Below, one piece after another: positions 53,206 to 54,170 of a stretch of DNA of 54,170 nt. The translations under genes were made by a program, and so were the position numbers. The DNA is from JAUIBE01 sp035267185 (lineage in GTDB: Bacteria; Pseudomonadota; Gammaproteobacteria; Xanthomonadales; SZUA-36). Where the stretch lies: NCBI GenBank assembly GCA_035267185.1, contig DATFLY010000022.1, positions 1 through 54,170 of the forward strand, given 5' to 3'. Numbering within the stretch: position 1 is the first letter of the stretch; each line of letters opens with the position of its first letter. The notes beneath the pieces are model-generated. The model was not told where the DNA came from. It was given only the letters and a program-made list of their open reading frames with translations, and searched no databases.

Positions 53206-53844
53206 TTAAACCTCCGTTCTTTCTGCCATCTCAAGCGCATCTTCAACCTCGATGCCAAGATACCTGACGGTGCTCTCCAGCTTGCTGTGACCCAGCAATA
53301 GCTGCACAGCCCGCAGGTTTTTGGTTCTACGGTAAATAAGCGTTGCCTTCGTTCGGCGTAACGAGTGGGTGCCGTAATCCATGGGATTTAATCCGATTTC
53401 GCCAATCCAACGTCGAAGCCGGCGAGCGTATTGTCGAGTCGTAATGTGCTCATCATTTCTGATCCGACTCGGAAACAAGTACTGGCCTGACCGCAGATTA
53501 GCCTCGTCTAACCATTGCTGGACTGCCTCACGTGCCTGGTCGGCAATTTCAAAACGCACCGGACGTTGTGTCTTACTTTGGAGAATAATGGCCCTGCGGG
53601 CCACCTGGCCGCCTTGCGCCACGTCTCTGACGCGAAGACGTACCAAATCGCAGGCTCTTAGCTTGCTGTCAATGGCCATATTGAATAGGGCCAGGTCACG
53701 GGTTCGCTTCGCCAACTGAAGACGAATCCTGATAGCCCAGATTTCACGTAGTTTCAGCGGCGGCTTTTGACCAACCAGCTTGCCCTTGTTCCAAGGCACC
53801 TTTCGTTTGGGTTTGTATTCGAGTAGAAGCACAACTTCCTCCAT
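53206..53844 (-). CDS. Short tyrosine recombinase / integrase
   Basis: 212 residues with the catalytic domain of the tyrosine recombinase family only: first Arg in SKLRACDLVRLRV, Lys in QSKTQRPVRFE, H-x2-R in THSLRRTKA, and the H-box to Tyr in LLGHSKLESTVRYLGIE. The usual N-terminal DNA-binding (SAM-like) domain is absent; the segment before is short and basic (KRKVPWNKGKLVGQKPPLKLREIW). Stand-alone integrases of this size recur in gammaproteobacteria. No tRNA or clear attachment duplication is near it. Confidence 0.85.
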   Translation of the reverse strand: MEEVVLLLEYKPKRKVPWNKGKLVGQKPPLKLREIWAIRIRLQLAKRTRDLALFNMAIDSKLRACDLVRLRVRDVAQGGQVARRAIILQSKTQRPVRFEIADQAREAVQQWLDEANLRSGQYLFPSRIRNDEHITTRQYARRLRRWIGEIGLNPMDYGTHSLRRTKATLIYRRTKNLRAVQLLLGHSKLESTVRYLGIEVEDALEMAERTEV

Positions 53845-53892
53845 CTGATGTGATTGGAGGTAAATTGTGTTGTTATTGGAATGGTCGGTTTA

Positions 53893-53907
53893 CGGCCAAA
53901 AGCGGAC
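53893..53907 (+). repeat. Second copy of the dispersed CGGCCAAAAGCGGAC repeat
   Basis: Same 15-base core as at 52264-52278, in the same orientation. It lies just before the RND remnant. Confidence 0.65.
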
Positions 53908-53951
53908 ATCAGAAAAGGGCTCGGACCCCTTTTCTGTCACCATCCTCGCAA

Positions 53952-54095
53952 GACCTGGGGGCCGGTTTTGACACCAATGCACTCCTGGCCGATGCTGTGA
54001 TTGGCAGCCTGGTCAGTTCAACGCTGATGACCCTGGTTGTGACCCCTTCGTCCTATTCACGGGCGGAGAACCGGATCAGCAAATCTTTTAAGTAG
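53952..54095 (+). pseudogene. Remnant of an RND efflux transporter C-terminus
   Basis: About 47 codons resemble the last part of an AcrB/RND pump: NALLADAVIGSLVSSTLMTLVVTP then SYS, matching the family's conserved ending GGLxxSTLLTLVVxPVLY, followed by a basic tail and stop TAG. There is no upstream pump sequence; the frame before 53952 is not RND-like and contains the dispersed repeat, so the gene was truncated and joined to repeat DNA. Confidence 0.6.
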
Positions 54096-54096
54096 G

Positions 54097-54170
54097 TTAT
54101 TCAATAAATGGCGCCAGGAATTCCAGGATTTCCGGAATGTCAAGTCGTTGCAGTTCAACGTCACCTCCCA
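54097..54170 (-). CDS. Partial CDS at right edge (C-terminal 23 codons)
   Basis: Read from the right edge on the - strand, one frame gives GGDVELQRLDIPEILEFLAPFIE and a TAA at 54097-54099. Its regular Leu/Ile spacing looks like real coding sequence; the other two frames do not. No product can be named from 23 residues. Confidence 0.35.
   Translation of the reverse strand, partial: GGDVELQRLDIPEILEFLAPFIE

Noticed and set aside
53850..53951. Start of the frame that leads into the RND remnant
   Set aside because: It covers the dispersed repeat and has no similarity; only the part from 53952 resembles RND.

Overview
The window reads as a chromosomal segment of a gammaproteobacterium. The gene orders are classic for that class: smpB / ratA-rnfH / bamE / fur / recN / grpE-dnaK-dnaJ-dapB-carA-carB-greA-recJ, then prfB-lysS, csiV next to mfd, rsgA divergent from orn, and ppsA divergent from ppsR. 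The tmRNA tag (ANDDNYALAA) is one residue from the E. coli tag. Genus cannot be fixed from the sequence; a marine or sediment lineage outside the Enterobacterales is plausible because of the PrsW, M28 and TraB membrane proteins, the Fur without a CxxC pair, and the many intergenic palindromic repeats.

Layout. Positions 1-11.6 kb carry envelope and redox genes: the end of a TPR protein, a Tyr/Gly-rich secreted protein, a DUF4136 lipoprotein, an MltF-like lytic transglycosylase, acylphosphatase, a Tat-type FMN oxidase with an embedded CxxCH motif, a PrsW-type protease, an FNR regulator and a multi-spanning M28 peptidase. Positions 11.7-32.5 kb are the housekeeping core: trans-translation (ssrA, smpB), outer-membrane assembly (bamE), iron control (fur), repair (recN, recJ), heat shock with two sigma-32-type promoters, carbamoyl phosphate synthesis behind an attenuator-like leader, prfB with its programmed frameshift, lysS and an omega-amidase-like enzyme. 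Positions 32.5-42.4 kb run leftward: a K+ channel/RCK protein, a small membrane protein, csiV, mfd, an NhaC-type antiporter and a TraB-family protein. Positions 42.5-48.6 kb hold rsgA/orn, ppsA/ppsR, DUF1249 and a tRNA-Ala(GGC)-tRNA-Glu(TTC) pair with its own promoter and terminator.

From 48.6 kb onward the density falls and the region looks accessory: a hairpin-rich repeat behind the tRNAs, an orphan small membrane protein, a RAYT-type (REP-associated) transposase between oppositely oriented GTGGGTGTCC repeats, a lipoprotein amidohydrolase, another small membrane protein, a short tyrosine recombinase and a remnant of an RND efflux pump.

The most unusual signal is non-coding. Two 73-nt elements of equal length (61/73 identical, opposite orientations) sit just 3' of smpB and ppsA. 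Each folds as three consecutive hairpins with identical spacing, and several stem differences are compensatory. In both cases the last bases of the neighbouring gene reappear, decayed, on the far side of the element. A separate cloverleaf-shaped palindrome with a slipped 24-bp tandem array lies between orn and ppsA. Five housekeeping genes (carA, recJ, prfB, lysS, ppsA) appear to start with TTG.
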